From an uncultured Eubacteriales bacterium (GTDB lineage Bacteria; Bacillota; Clostridia; Christensenellales; Borkfalkiaceae): DNA of 64,000 nt. Shown in pieces: positions 1-7,882 of this stretch. The DNA lies in NCBI GenBank assembly GCA_900540805.1, contig UQHL01000015.1, positions 13,210 to 77,209 on the forward strand, read 5' to 3'. The notes below the pieces were generated by a model that ran no database searches, was not told where the DNA came from, and saw only the letters and a list, made by a program, of their open reading frames with translations. The position numbers were made by a program, and so were the translations under genes. How positions within the stretch are numbered: position 1 is the stretch's first letter; each line of letters starts with the position of its first letter.

Positions 1-714
1 ATCGTGCTTGAGTACGATTTCGCAAAGGCGACGGTGGAGCCCGAAAAAGTCGATTTGTCAAATATGAACGCAGCCAACCACGAAATCAGGATTACGGGGA
101 ATAAAGGCGAATGGGATAACTGGGCTGCCCCCGTGCCCGAAGCGCAGCTGGTTCTTTCGGAAACGCTTGCAAACAGCAAGTCCGTCGCTATTGAGTTTAT
201 GCTGAAAGCCGAGAATATGGGGCATTGGCGCGCGCCTGCGTTCGGTATTGCCATGAACGGTCAGTTTAACGGCTTTATGTTCCGTTTTGAGGCGCCCGAT
301 AACATGAATGCCATGATTTATCAGCTGCATGGGCAAAAGTTGCTTGAAAATTATGATCAGCTTGGGCAATTTTTCGGAGAATTTGGTTTTATAGAGCAGC
401 TTATGTTGGGAGAAGGGGTAACCTTGCGCGTCGTCAGATATAATACGGATATTACGCTGTTTTCGAAAGACGCACAGGGAGAGTGGCAGAGGATTGCTTC
501 CGTAGCTTGCGGCGCGGACGACGCGAACGATATCAGATTTCTGGGCAACGGCTACGATTACACCGTAACGAATATTTCCGTGGCGCCATACGCCGCTCCG
601 TCTGTTGCCGCGGTCAGAAGCGAAAGGGCTGCAGTTATTGCTGTCGATACGGATTTTTTGCAATTATCATTTTCGGATCAAAAATTGAAAAGATATAACG
701 ATTATATAAATTAA
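1..714 (+). CDS. 3' end of an unidentified beta-sandwich-like protein (5' end outside window)
   Basis: The frame is open from the first base (ATC GTG CTT) to the TAA at 712-714, so the true start probably lies upstream and only about 237 codons are visible. I do not recognise the family. Alternating hydrophobic and polar stretches and segments such as VTLRVVRYNTDITLFSK and FNGFMFRFEA look like strands of a concanavalin/LamG-type beta-sandwich. Such domains are often found at the end of carbohydrate-active or surface proteins, and a GH42 galactosidase follows 73 bases later. No membrane segment or sorting signal is visible in the visible part. The function and domain class are inference. A short stem-loop separates it from the next gene. 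Confidence 0.6.
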   Translation: MVLEYDFAKATVEPEKVDLSNMNAANHEIRITGNKGEWDNWAAPVPEAQLVLSETLANSKSVAIEFMLKAENMGHWRAPAFGIAMNGQFNGFMFRFEAPDNMNAMIYQLHGQKLLENYDQLGQFFGEFGFIEQLMLGEGVTLRVVRYNTDITLFSKDAQGEWQRIASVACGADDANDIRFLGNGYDYTVTNISVAPYAAPSVAAVRSERAAVIAVDTDFLQLSFSDQKLKRYNDYIN

Positions 715-729
715 AAATTCGGTGACGGG

Positions 730-747
730 GGGAGCGTTTGCGCTCCC
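730..747 (+). other. intergenic hairpin
   Basis: GGGAGCG, loop TTTG, then CGCTCCC gives a perfect 7-bp stem between the first gene and the GH42 gene. There is no T-run after it, so it is not a standard terminator. It could stabilise an mRNA end or weakly attenuate. Confidence 0.45.
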
Positions 748-787
748 TCGGTTACTGAAACGAAAGAATGTTCAAAAAGGAAAATCA

Positions 788-2728
788 ATGAAGAAAATTT
801 ACTTAGGCGCGGCGTATTATCCCGAAATGTGGCGAGAGAATGAATTGGAAACAGATATTGCACGATGTAAAAAATTGAGCATAAACTGTTTGCGTGTGGG
901 CGAATTTGCCTGGGGAAAAATGGAGCCCAAAGAGGACGAGTTTGAGTTTGAATGGCTCATACGCGTGGTGGATCAATTATACGAAAACGGCATTTCTACA
1001 GTCATGTGTACTCCCACGGCAACGCCTCCGCGCTGGCTGCTCAATCAATATCCCGAAACTCGTATGATGATGCACGACTTAATCCGTGCGGATGTTTCTT
1101 CCCGCTGTCATACCTGTAAAACCTCGTCCGTTATGCGAGAGAAAAACCGCATTATCGTCACCGAAATGGCGAAAGTATTTGCGGGGCATAAGGGGATTGT
1201 CGGCTGGCAGATCGATAACGAAATTTATCCTTATTCCGAAGGGTGCTACTGCGAACAGTGCAAGTCTGCTTTCCGCAGGTATCTGAAAGAGAAATTCGGA
1301 AGTATAGAAAAGCTTAACAGGGCATGGGGGATGACGAGGTGGTCTTTAAGTTACGATACGTTTGAAGCTATCGAGCCGCCCTATCCCGGGCAGTGGAAAC
1401 ACCCTTCGCTTAGGAAGGCTTGGCGGGATTTTCATTACGGACAAATCAAAACCTACGTGGAGGAGCAAGCCGAGATTTTACACGGCTACGGTTGCGAAAA
1501 CGTGGGTACGGACATGATGGCGCATAACTCGATGAGCTATTATGATATTAATGAAAAATTGGATGTGGTGCAGTATAACCATTATGACGCCGCAGAGCGG
1601 CTTCCCTGCAACGCGTTTTCCTATGACTTTTTGCGCAGCGTAAAGGATAGGCCGTTTTGGGTAATGGAAACACAAGTGGGATGGAACGGAAGCGAGTATG
1701 CGGAGGGCGGATACCGCCCCGTGGGGAATTGCTATGCGAATACATGGCTGCCGATGGCAAAGGGTGCGGAAATGAATTTATATTGGCTGTTTCGTACCCA
1801 CCCGAACGGACACGAGCTGGGACACGGCGCGCTCTTTTCGCCCGCGGGAAGAGCGTACAGGGTTTCGGAAGAAGTACAAAAAGCTGCAAAAGAGTTTGAA
1901 AAATGCGGGGAATTTTTAACGAATACCCGCATTCGCAGCAAAATTGCCCTGCATTATTCGAGCACGGCGCATAACTCTTACGACTGCGCGCCTTTACTCA
2001 AAGGCTTCGACTACCGCGAAACGCTTATTCAAAAGTATTACGCGGCATTCCGCCACTATAACGTGGACGTGATAGATACGGCGCATAGTTTGGAGGGCTA
2101 CGAAGTCGTTATATCTCCGTTCCTCTCCACGGCGGACGAGAACGGCTTAAAGGAGCGTATGCTCGAGTGGATAAAAAAAGGCGGAACCTGGATTGCGGGG
2201 CCGATGACGGACATTATGGACGCGAACGTGATGCGATACACGGAGGCGCCGTATTCGTTTCTCGAAGAACTTGCGGGGGTGTACGTAAAATATCAGAAGC
2301 CTGTCGCAAACGAGATATTCACGGCGCAGTGGACAAACGACGGCGAGTGCGCCGTGGGCATGTGTTACGACGCCTACGAGTGTAACGAGGGCACCCGGAG
2401 TCTGGCCCGCTACGTCGGCGGCGAATTTTCGCCTCTTTCTGTGATCACGGAGAAAAAGGTGGGTAAGGGGAAAGTAATATTGACGGGCAGTGTGATTTCG
2501 CACGGCGATTTGTTGCGACTTATCAATAAGCCCCCGATAGCCGAAGCGAGCAAAAACGTTATTCTGACCGAGCGCACGGGCGAAGAGTGTGGTATAATAG
2601 CCGTTGAAACACAAAACCAGCGGGGGTATCTTGTGCTGGACAACGAATATACCGATCTTATCACAGGCAGGATTTTTTCGGGCAAAACCGATATATATCC
2701 CTACGAGGTTTTGGTACTTAGGAAATAA
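788..2728 (+). CDS. GH42 beta-galactosidase
   Basis: Glycoside hydrolase family 42 enzyme (646 aa), expected to hydrolyse terminal beta-D-galactosides by a retaining mechanism in the cytoplasm; no signal peptide is seen. The TIM-barrel catalytic domain starts at once (YLGAAYYPEMW, residues 5-15). The acid/base is Glu145 in GWQIDNE and the probable nucleophile is Glu294 in FWVMETQVGW. Cys107 and the Cys153-x-Cys155-x2-Cys158 cluster match the zinc site found in many GH42 enzymes. A trimerisation-like domain follows. The frame is open further upstream, but ATG 788 is chosen: it follows AAAAAGGAAAATC and starts exactly where the family starts. It may act with the GH36, GH78 and GH106-like enzymes elsewhere in the window on plant galactans, although it is not in one operon with them. 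Confidence 0.92.
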   Translation: MKKIYLGAAYYPEMWRENELETDIARCKKLSINCLRVGEFAWGKMEPKEDEFEFEWLIRVVDQLYENGISTVMCTPTATPPRWLLNQYPETRMMMHDLIRADVSSRCHTCKTSSVMREKNRIIVTEMAKVFAGHKGIVGWQIDNEIYPYSEGCYCEQCKSAFRRYLKEKFGSIEKLNRAWGMTRWSLSYDTFEAIEPPYPGQWKHPSLRKAWRDFHYGQIKTYVEEQAEILHGYGCENVGTDMMAHNSMSYYDINEKLDVVQYNHYDAAERLPCNAFSYDFLRSVKDRPFWVMETQVGWNGSEYAEGGYRPVGNCYANTWLPMAKGAEMNLYWLFRTHPNGHELGHGALFSPAGRAYRVSEEVQKAAKEFEKCGEFLTNTRIRSKIALHYSSTAHNSYDCAPLLKGFDYRETLIQKYYAAFRHYNVDVIDTAHSLEGYEVVISPFLSTADENGLKERMLEWIKKGGTWIAGPMTDIMDANVMRYTEAPYSFLEELAGVYVKYQKPVANEIFTAQWTNDGECAVGMCYDAYECNEGTRSLARYVGGEFSPLSVITEKKVGKGKVILTGSVISHGDLLRLINKPPIAEASKNVILTERTGEECGIIAVETQNQRGYLVLDNEYTDLITGRIFSGKTDIYPYEVLVLRK

Positions 2729-2730
2729 GC

Positions 2731-3256
2731 GCTTTACGTACGATATACGACAAGTATATCGATGAGGGAGTATTCGGAGCGACGTTCAATCCCCCCGAAG
2801 GACAAAGATTTTTGGACGATGCGAAGGCGAGTGTAATAAATATGATCCTCGTGAATGACTTATCCCGATGTGGCAGAAAGTATATTGACGTTGGATAATA
2901 TCCGGATGATGTATTTCCCGCGTCGGGATACGGTTTTCGCGGGGCAAGACGACGTGGATGCGGCAAACCGCGAGAGTGGCGGAATGGAAATTATGCCGAT
3001 TATAAATGTATTTAACCAATATCATGCGGCGAACACGAGCAAGAATATCCGTGCGGTATTGAAAGCGAACGCGAAAGAAGGGAGCGCGAGTCCGGGCAGA
3101 TACTGTATGGAAGAATATGGTATCGCGGGGCGGAAAGAAAATTTTGGACTGTAGTCGTTTTGTGCGGTAAACAGCAGCCTGAAAAATCCGAACTATCTCG
3201 GGAGGATGACGCAACAAAGGTACCGCTCTGTTTCTTATAAAAACCATAAGAGATGA
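2731..3256 (+). pseudogene. decayed large serine recombinase fragment
   Basis: Two bases after the GH42 stop, frame 2731 reads YDKYIDEGVFGATF, then INMILVNDLSRCGRKYIDVG, then a stop at 2896. The reading continues in the +1 frame (about 2880-3154) with YFPRRDTVFAGQDDVDAANR and NQYHAANTSKNIRAVL, hits a stop at 3152, and continues with NPNYLGRMTQQRYRSVSYKN. These blocks are in the order and wording of the resolvase and recombinase domains of large serine recombinases carried by Clostridia integrative elements. The N-terminal catalytic serine block is missing, and there is one frameshift and at least one in-frame stop, so the protein is dead. No partner element genes or terminal repeats are visible. 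The stretch 3257-3500 shows only further possible remnant coding (HSWNYTVV) and no intact gene. Confidence 0.8.
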
Positions 3257-3502
3257 AAGCAAAGGGCTTGTTTTGGCTATCCGCCGTTGTATCAAAAGGG
3301 TGAGCGGCTATAACGTCGTCGCTCACAGCTGGAATTATACGGTCGTGATTTCTCCCGACTGCTATGGCCGGGATTTATACCTCCCCGTCGCGTGTTCCCT
3401 GCTAAATATAAAAAAATTGCATAAAACAGTCTGCTGAACTGTTCTACAAAATTTTAAAACAAAATAAAAGAAGCTCTATTTTTGCCGCCCGTCCGCGTCG
3501 GG

Positions 3503-3531
3503 TTGCGTTTTGAAAAAGTTTGTGCTATAAT
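3503..3531 (+). promoter_or_regulatory. promoter of the SDR gene
   Basis: TTGCGT (3503-3508), 17-bp spacer, perfect TATAAT (3526-3531). The expected start of transcription falls at about 3538, only a few bases before the ATG at 3541. Confidence 0.7.
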
Positions 3532-3540
3532 GAAGACATC

Positions 3541-4356
3541 ATGAGCAAATATAAATTAAACGGCTTGACGGCCGTAGTCACGGGTGCGTCTTCGGGAATC
3601 GGCCGTGCGGTTGCGGAAAAGCTGATCGTGCGATATGGCTGTACGGTTGTCGGCATCGGCCGCGACGAAAATAAATTTCGGGATTTTTCAGAAAAGCTGG
3701 GCGAAAACGTTTCACGTTTTTCCTATCGGCTGTTCGACGTCGGAAACAGAGAGGGATGGACGGAACTTTGTACCTTTTTAACAAAAAGCGGGATTAGACC
3801 CGACCTTCTCGTAAACTGCGCGGGGATACTTCCCTCTTTTTCTTTCTACGGGGAAAATTCGGACGCAGAGCTTGCGGTTAAAACAAATTTTCTGTCCGCC
3901 GTATATTCCTTCGAAACCTTGGGGCCGCTCTTAAAAGAGAGTGTAAGGCCCAAGATTGTCAACGTAGGAAGCTCGTCTTCGCTGTGTCCGTTTGCGGGCG
4001 TTGCCGCCTATTGCGCCTCGAAAGCGGCGATCGAACGCTTTACCGAGTGCGTCGCGCTGGAAAAGGGGATTCCCGCAGCGATCGTTATGCCCGGATTTAC
4101 CGATACGGACGTATTTCGCTTTCAAAATTTCGATGCGAAAAGCAAAACGTTTTTTCAAAAATTCAGCATGACTGTCGATCGCATGTCCGATAAAATCATC
4201 AAGACGATTGGGAAGGGAACGAGAAGAAAAATCATAGGCCTCGACGCGCACCTTATGAATTTCGGATACAAGTTTTTCCCGCGCCTTACGCCCGTCCTTA
4301 TCACCAAAATATTGAAGTCGGTAAAGTCCGACGCATTTCAAAATATAACCCGCTGA
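3541..4356 (+). CDS. short-chain dehydrogenase/reductase (SDR)
   Basis: Classical SDR of 271 aa. The NAD(P)-binding motif TGASSGIG is at residues 14-21, the NCAG motif at 92-95, a serine run at 144-147 and the catalytic YCASK (Tyr157, Lys161). The substrate is unknown; this class covers oxidoreductases of sugars, lipids and steroids. The C-terminus (about 205-271) is basic and hydrophobic (FGYKFFPRLTPVLITKIL), as in SDRs that associate with membranes or act on lipids. Start: an upstream open frame exists, but it would begin inside the promoter; ATG 3541 fits the family start. There is no Shine-Dalgarno sequence and the promoter -10 ends 9 bases before the ATG, so translation is probably leaderless. 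It lies between two gene remnants. Confidence 0.88.
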   Translation: MSKYKLNGLTAVVTGASSGIGRAVAEKLIVRYGCTVVGIGRDENKFRDFSEKLGENVSRFSYRLFDVGNREGWTELCTFLTKSGIRPDLLVNCAGILPSFSFYGENSDAELAVKTNFLSAVYSFETLGPLLKESVRPKIVNVGSSSSLCPFAGVAAYCASKAAIERFTECVALEKGIPAAIVMPGFTDTDVFRFQNFDAKSKTFFQKFSMTVDRMSDKIIKTIGKGTRRKIIGLDAHLMNFGYKFFPRLTPVLITKILKSVKSDAFQNITR

Positions 4357-4444
4357 TTTCTCGTATGTCGTCGATATACATTTGACTTCGTCCGCGATAA
4401 CGCGAATAAATTTTATTGAAAAAAATTTGTTATATAACGCTTGA

Positions 4445-4759
4445 CTGATTAAACTGTATCTGAGATGGTTACAGTCTCTTACGGAGAATGAAAGTAAAGT
4501 CCGGTTTTATCATCGCAGTGCACGCGTCGGTATTTTTACGGCATACAACCAATGTTGGGCAAGAGAAAAGATTGAGGAAAACCTCCGTGCCAATCCCGCT
4601 TATTTTAGCAAAGTAACGGAAAGGCTTGTAAAGCTAGAGCGGGAGACGCGTCGTTGTTTTGCGGAGAAACGTTTAAGCAAGCAGGAGACGGATACGGTTG
4701 TTCTCTATACGATACAGCGACCAGATATTTATTCCTCCCACGATGAGGAAACGCGTTGA
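4445..4759 (+). pseudogene. remnant of an unidentified gene
   Basis: A 104-codon open stretch begins right after a stop at 4442-4444, has no start codon in a reasonable position, and ends at the TGA at 4757. The reading (RFYHRSARVGIFTAYNQCW, AYFSKVTERLVKLERETRR) has a protein-like, charged, helical composition. A second frame overlaps its end and continues to 4792 (RKRVEELFAAVKESK), suggesting one gene broken by a frameshift. I do not recognise the family. It lies in the same decayed zone as the recombinase fragment. Apart from this remnant and a terminator, 4357-4824 holds no gene that I can support. Confidence 0.4.
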
Positions 4760-4793
4760 AGAATTGTTTGCCGCAGTAAAAGAAAGCAAATAG

Positions 4794-4823
4794 AAAAGCG
4801 GACTTAAAATAAGTCCGCTTTTT
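4794..4823. terminator. bidirectional intrinsic terminator
   Basis: AAAAGCGGACTTA and TAAGTCCGCTTTT form a perfect 13-bp stem with a 3-base loop. A-runs on one side and T-runs on the other make it usable on both strands. It ends the minus-strand ABC transporter operon. Confidence 0.9.
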
Positions 4824-4824
4824 A

Positions 4825-5721
4825 TTACAATACTTTGGATAAAAAATCTTTCAGACGCGGGTCGCGGGGATTGGAGAAAAACTCCGTCGGCGCGCTTTCT
4901 TCCTTAATGACGCCTTCATTCATAAAGAGCACCCGTGTCGCCACCTCTTTGGCAAAACCCATTTCGTGCGTTACGACGACCATCGTCATGCCTTCCTTCG
5001 CCAGGTCAATCATTACCTTCAACACTTCCCCGACCATCTCGGGGTCGAGCGCACTGGTCGGTTCGTCAAATAGCATGATATCGGGTTCCATAGCCAGCGC
5101 TCTAACAATTGCAATCCTTTGCTTCTGCCCGCCCGAAAGGGTAGATGGATAGACGTTGGCCTTGTCCTCCAGGCCTATCTTTTTAAGAAGCTTCAGGGCT
5201 TTTTCTTCCGCTTCCGCATTAGGCAGTTTTTTCAGCTTTACGGGGCCGAGCGTGATATTCTGAAGCACGGTAAGATGAGGGAAAAGATTAAATTGCTGAA
5301 AGACCATGCCGATTTTCTGGCGATGTTGATTGATATTTTTATCGATCCTCTTTTCAATTTCCCGCTCCTGCGCTTTCAGTGTCCTGTATTCCGCTTCCGC
5401 GTTTTCCAATATGCTTTCGTCAAAGGCCTCGCCTGACTTTTGCGCGGCTTTTTTTACCTCTTTCAGCTCCTTCACCTGTTGATGAAGATAGGAACGTTCG
5501 TTTTTGAATACGTATTCGCCCTCGAGGACGATCTCGCCCGCGGTCGGCGTTTCCAGCAGATTGAGGCATCTCAAAAAGGTACTTTTCCCGCAGCCCGAGG
5601 GGCCGATCACCGCAATTACGTCTCCCGCGTAGATCTTGGTGTTTATACCTTTCAGTACGTCCAATTTATTGAAGGATTTTTTCAGATTCCTCGTTTCAAG
5701 CAATATTTCTTTATCGTTCAT
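4825..5721 (-). CDS. polar amino-acid ABC transporter, ATPase, with an unusual helical insertion
   Basis: Cytoplasmic ATPase of a polar amino-acid importer (GlnQ/HisP type), 298 aa. Walker A GPSGCGKST is at 40-48, the Q-loop region VFQQFNLFPH at 140-149, the signature LSGGQKQR at 195-202 and Walker B IMLFDEPTSALDPE at about 215-228. Family members are usually about 240 aa. The extra length is an insertion at about residues 71-130, between the strand after Walker A and the Q-loop. It is very rich in Lys, Glu, Gln and Ala (HQQVKELKEVKKAAQK, TLKAQEREIEKRI) and looks like a helical hairpin or coiled coil. It is the last gene of the operon and overlaps the permease gene by 11 bases, implying translational coupling. 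Confidence 0.93.
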   Translation of the reverse strand: MNDKEILLETRNLKKSFNKLDVLKGINTKIYAGDVIAVIGPSGCGKSTFLRCLNLLETPTAGEIVLEGEYVFKNERSYLHQQVKELKEVKKAAQKSGEAFDESILENAEAEYRTLKAQEREIEKRIDKNINQHRQKIGMVFQQFNLFPHLTVLQNITLGPVKLKKLPNAEAEEKALKLLKKIGLEDKANVYPSTLSGGQKQRIAIVRALAMEPDIMLFDEPTSALDPEMVGEVLKVMIDLAKEGMTMVVVTHEMGFAKEVATRVLFMNEGVIKEESAPTEFFSNPRDPRLKDFLSKVL

Positions 5722-6400
5722 TTTTCGACAGTCTCCTTTCGAGCAACCGTATCAGCCAAGTAATAATCATTACCAGCACGAGATAGACGACTGCCAGCAG
5801 AATATAGGGGACGAAATATTCGAGGGTAGAGCTTGCGATGGCCTGAAAAGATTTTGTGAGATCCATAACAGCAATAAAGCTGACGATGGAGGTCTCTTTG
5901 ATAAGCGCAATAAACTCGTTCCCGAGTGTAGGCAGAATATTTTTTATCGCCTGCGGCAGAATAATCCTCGTCATGGTGGCGGTAAAGCCAAATCCCAGCG
6001 AGCGCCCAGCTTCCATTTGGCCTTTATCTACTGCGTTAATACCGCTTCGAAGCATTTCCGACATATACGCGGCGCTGTTCATGCCGAAGATAAGCATCGC
6101 TTCCGCCACCGAGTCGATGTTGAGTCCAATCAGGGGAAAGAGGGCGAAATGCATCAATAACAATTGGACGACCAACGGGGTTCCGCGGAATACCATAATA
6201 TAGATATTGCATAATGTTTTGAAAAAATCGACCATCGGGTTCTTTTTCGGGATAAGCTTTACCGTCGCTATGACGCATCCGAGTAAAAAGCCGATTAATA
6301 GTCCGAAAAGTGCAATCAACGCCGTATTTTTCAGTCCTTCGAGAAAGTTTTTATAACCACCCAGAGTAAACTGATTCCAAAAAATTTCAAATTTGCTCAT
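5711..6400 (-). CDS. polar amino-acid ABC transporter, permease
   Basis: Membrane subunit (229 aa) of the HisM/GlnP family. Hydrophobic segments lie at about 24-46, 72-92, 100-115 and 195-217. The EAA-loop that contacts the ATPase is visible (EAGRSLGFGFTATMTRIILP). The FRGTPLVVQL motif is typical of this family. Only one permease gene is present, so a homodimeric channel is likely. It starts 3 bases after the binding-protein stop and overlaps the ATPase gene by 11 bases. Apart from its partners it looks ordinary. Confidence 0.93.
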   Translation of the reverse strand: MSKFEIFWNQFTLGGYKNFLEGLKNTALIALFGLLIGFLLGCVIATVKLIPKKNPMVDFFKTLCNIYIMVFRGTPLVVQLLLMHFALFPLIGLNIDSVAEAMLIFGMNSAAYMSEMLRSGINAVDKGQMEAGRSLGFGFTATMTRIILPQAIKNILPTLGNEFIALIKETSIVSFIAVMDLTKSFQAIASSTLEYFVPYILLAVVYLVLVMIITWLIRLLERRLSKNER

Positions 6401-6403
6401 TGC

Positions 6404-7252
6404 TTATTTATTCAAGGTCGCTGCAATCATGAGGGAGGGCTGTTTATCCAAAATAACGGCGTCAATTTTGCCGTTGGACAAGTCTTTCATCGCCAGTGCG
6501 CCCGTCGTATAGCCTTTTGTCGTAAGATTTTTGAAGCCGTCATAACCAAAACCCGAATCGCCTGCAGAATACATATACCCTGTCGTACCGTTTTGCGTGC
6601 CGATTTTATATTTGGAAGTTTGCGCCTTGAGAATGTTTTCCACGTCTTCGGCGTTTTTACACTCGTCGAAAAGGGTAGTACTTTCCCTTACGGTAATAAC
6701 TTGATAGGATGAGTAGTATCCCAGCGAAAAATCGACGGTTTTAAGCCGTTCGTCGTTTACGGTCAGCCCCGCCATGCCGATATCGCTTTCACCGCTCGCC
6801 ACGCTTGGAATGATTGCCTCGAAATCCATATCTTTGACAAATAAAGTTTTGCCGAGCTTCGTCGCTATTTTCGAGGCGATCTCAATGTCCACCCCTTTGA
6901 ATTTGTTACCTTCAAAATATTCGAAGGGAGGAAAATAGGCATTGGTCGCTACGACCAGGTCGCCCGTTTGGGGAGAGCTGCTTTTATTTTCATAGGTGAA
7001 TGTCGCCGTACCGTCGAAATAGGAATTGATCAGCGTTTCAAGGCTTCCGTCGTCTCCCATCTCGTCCAAAATAGCGTTTATCGATGTTTTGAATTCGGTA
7101 TTGCCTTTTTTGACGGCAAACGCATAGTCTTCCGCCGTCAGTTCGAGCTCTTTGAAAACTTTCACGTTTTCCGATCTGTCCGCGCAGGATGCGAACGCGA
7201 AACAGCCGAAAATCGCCGCCGAGGCCAACAGTACGCTAAGTGTCTTTTTCAT
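6404..7252 (-). CDS. amino-acid-binding lipoprotein with apparent circular permutation of the SBP_bac_3 fold
   Basis: Extracellular solute-binding lipoprotein (282 aa): signal peptide with a lipobox ending at Cys23. The usual start of the binding domain (GDLVVATNAYFPPFEYFEG) appears only at about residue 97. The segment LTAEDYAFAVKKGNTEF with GSLETLINSYF, which normally ends this family, lies at residues 38-79 directly after the lipid anchor. The protein ends at GKIDAVILDKQPSLMIAATL, exactly where that segment would normally continue. The total length equals a normal binding protein, so nothing is duplicated or missing; the order is rotated, with a linker at about 82-96. Good RBS (AAGGAG) on the minus strand. 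First gene of a three-gene operon. Family assignment is secure; permutation is my reading of motif order. Confidence 0.9.
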   Translation of the reverse strand: MKKTLSVLLASAAIFGCFAFASCADRSENVKVFKELELTAEDYAFAVKKGNTEFKTSINAILDEMGDDGSLETLINSYFDGTATFTYENKSSSPQTGDLVVATNAYFPPFEYFEGNKFKGVDIEIASKIATKLGKTLFVKDMDFEAIIPSVASGESDIGMAGLTVNDERLKTVDFSLGYYSSYQVITVRESTTLFDECKNAEDVENILKAQTSKYKIGTQNGTTGYMYSAGDSGFGYDGFKNLTTKGYTTGALAMKDLSNGKIDAVILDKQPSLMIAATLNK

Positions 7253-7305
7253 GATTATATCTCCTTATGATCGGGCTAAATTATTTTCATCGTATATCAC
7301 TCCAT

Positions 7306-7334
7306 AGTTTATAACATCTTTATGTATTTGTCAA
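7306..7334 (-). promoter_or_regulatory. promoter of the amino-acid ABC operon
   Basis: On the minus strand, TTGACA (7329-7334) and TAAACT (7306-7311) are 17 bp apart, 54 bases upstream of the binding-protein ATG. Confidence 0.7.
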
Positions 7335-7442
7335 ATATTTTTGCATAAAAAAGTGAAAATATTCTGATAAAACTTAGAAATAATGTATAAATGCATGAAT
7401 ATTGTGCATAAAGCTTATAGAGTGTATAAAGAAAAGGGGTGA

Positions 7443-7460
7443 CGCGGGAGAAGTCCCGCG
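7443..7460 (+). other. hairpin in intergenic region
   Basis: CGCGGG, loop AGAAGT, CCCGCG; no T-run follows. It sits in the 7253-7882 gap, which otherwise holds the promoter of the ABC operon, a doubtful small membrane-protein remnant, a terminator and the promoter of the phosphorelay operon. Confidence 0.35.
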
Positions 7461-7489
7461 GTTCAAAGTTAAGTTAAGGAGAAGGATAA

Positions 7490-7687
7490 AAAAAGTCGAA
7501 AGGTCTGTGGGAGGTTTTAGTCGCGGGCCTGCTATCCGTATCGTTCATAGCATGCGTCTCTTGGAAAAAGACGTCGAAAGAGTTTTTCGGCGAGGCGGAA
7601 ATTCCTCGCGGCGTAAACGCGCCGCTGAAATTGGACGGGAGGCGGCCGCAGAAATTGCCGAGGAGAAAAACCAAGATTTATTTTTAG
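7490..7687 (+). pseudogene. possible remnant of a small membrane protein
   Basis: From 7490 to the TAG at 7685-7687 the frame reads KKSKGLWEVLVAGLLSVSF then IACVSWKKTSKEFFGEAEIP and a basic tail. That is one plausible membrane segment flanked by charge, with a terminator right after it. A strong SD (AAGGAGAAGG, 7476-7485) precedes ATA and a run of seven A's; one base fewer in the A-run would join ATA to this frame, so a lost ATG plus a frameshift would explain it. Another frame is also open here (7402-7698, Arg-rich). Neither is convincing as an intact gene. Confidence 0.25.
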
Positions 7688-7696
7688 AAAATCTAT

Positions 7697-7730
7697 AAAA
7701 AGGAGCGAGCTTGGACGGTCGCTCCTTTTT
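7697..7730 (+). terminator. intrinsic terminator
   Basis: AAAAAGGAGCGA, 10-base loop, TCGCTCCTTTTT. It ends whatever is transcribed from the 7.4-7.7 kb stretch and insulates the phosphorelay promoter. Confidence 0.85.
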
Positions 7731-7794
7731 GTACGAAAAAAGTCGGGTTTTATCGATTATTAAGAAATAATTTTACAGGGATTTCTATAAAAAA

Positions 7795-7823
7795 TTGACA
7801 AACCCGATTATTCGTGATACAAT
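7795..7823 (+). promoter_or_regulatory. promoter of the phosphorelay operon
   Basis: TTGACA (7795-7800), 17 bp, TACAAT (7818-7823). Transcription should start near 7830, which rules out upstream start codons for the Hpt gene. Confidence 0.85.
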
Positions 7824-7882
7824 GTATTATGGAAATGTGCGGGGCCGAAAAGAGGCGTGGGCACGGGAGGTCTGGAAAGAGT

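Noticed and set aside
7402..7698. 98-codon Arg-rich open frame
   Set aside because: No RBS at its start, abnormal composition, and a competing frame with a better membrane segment; neither is convincing as an intact gene.
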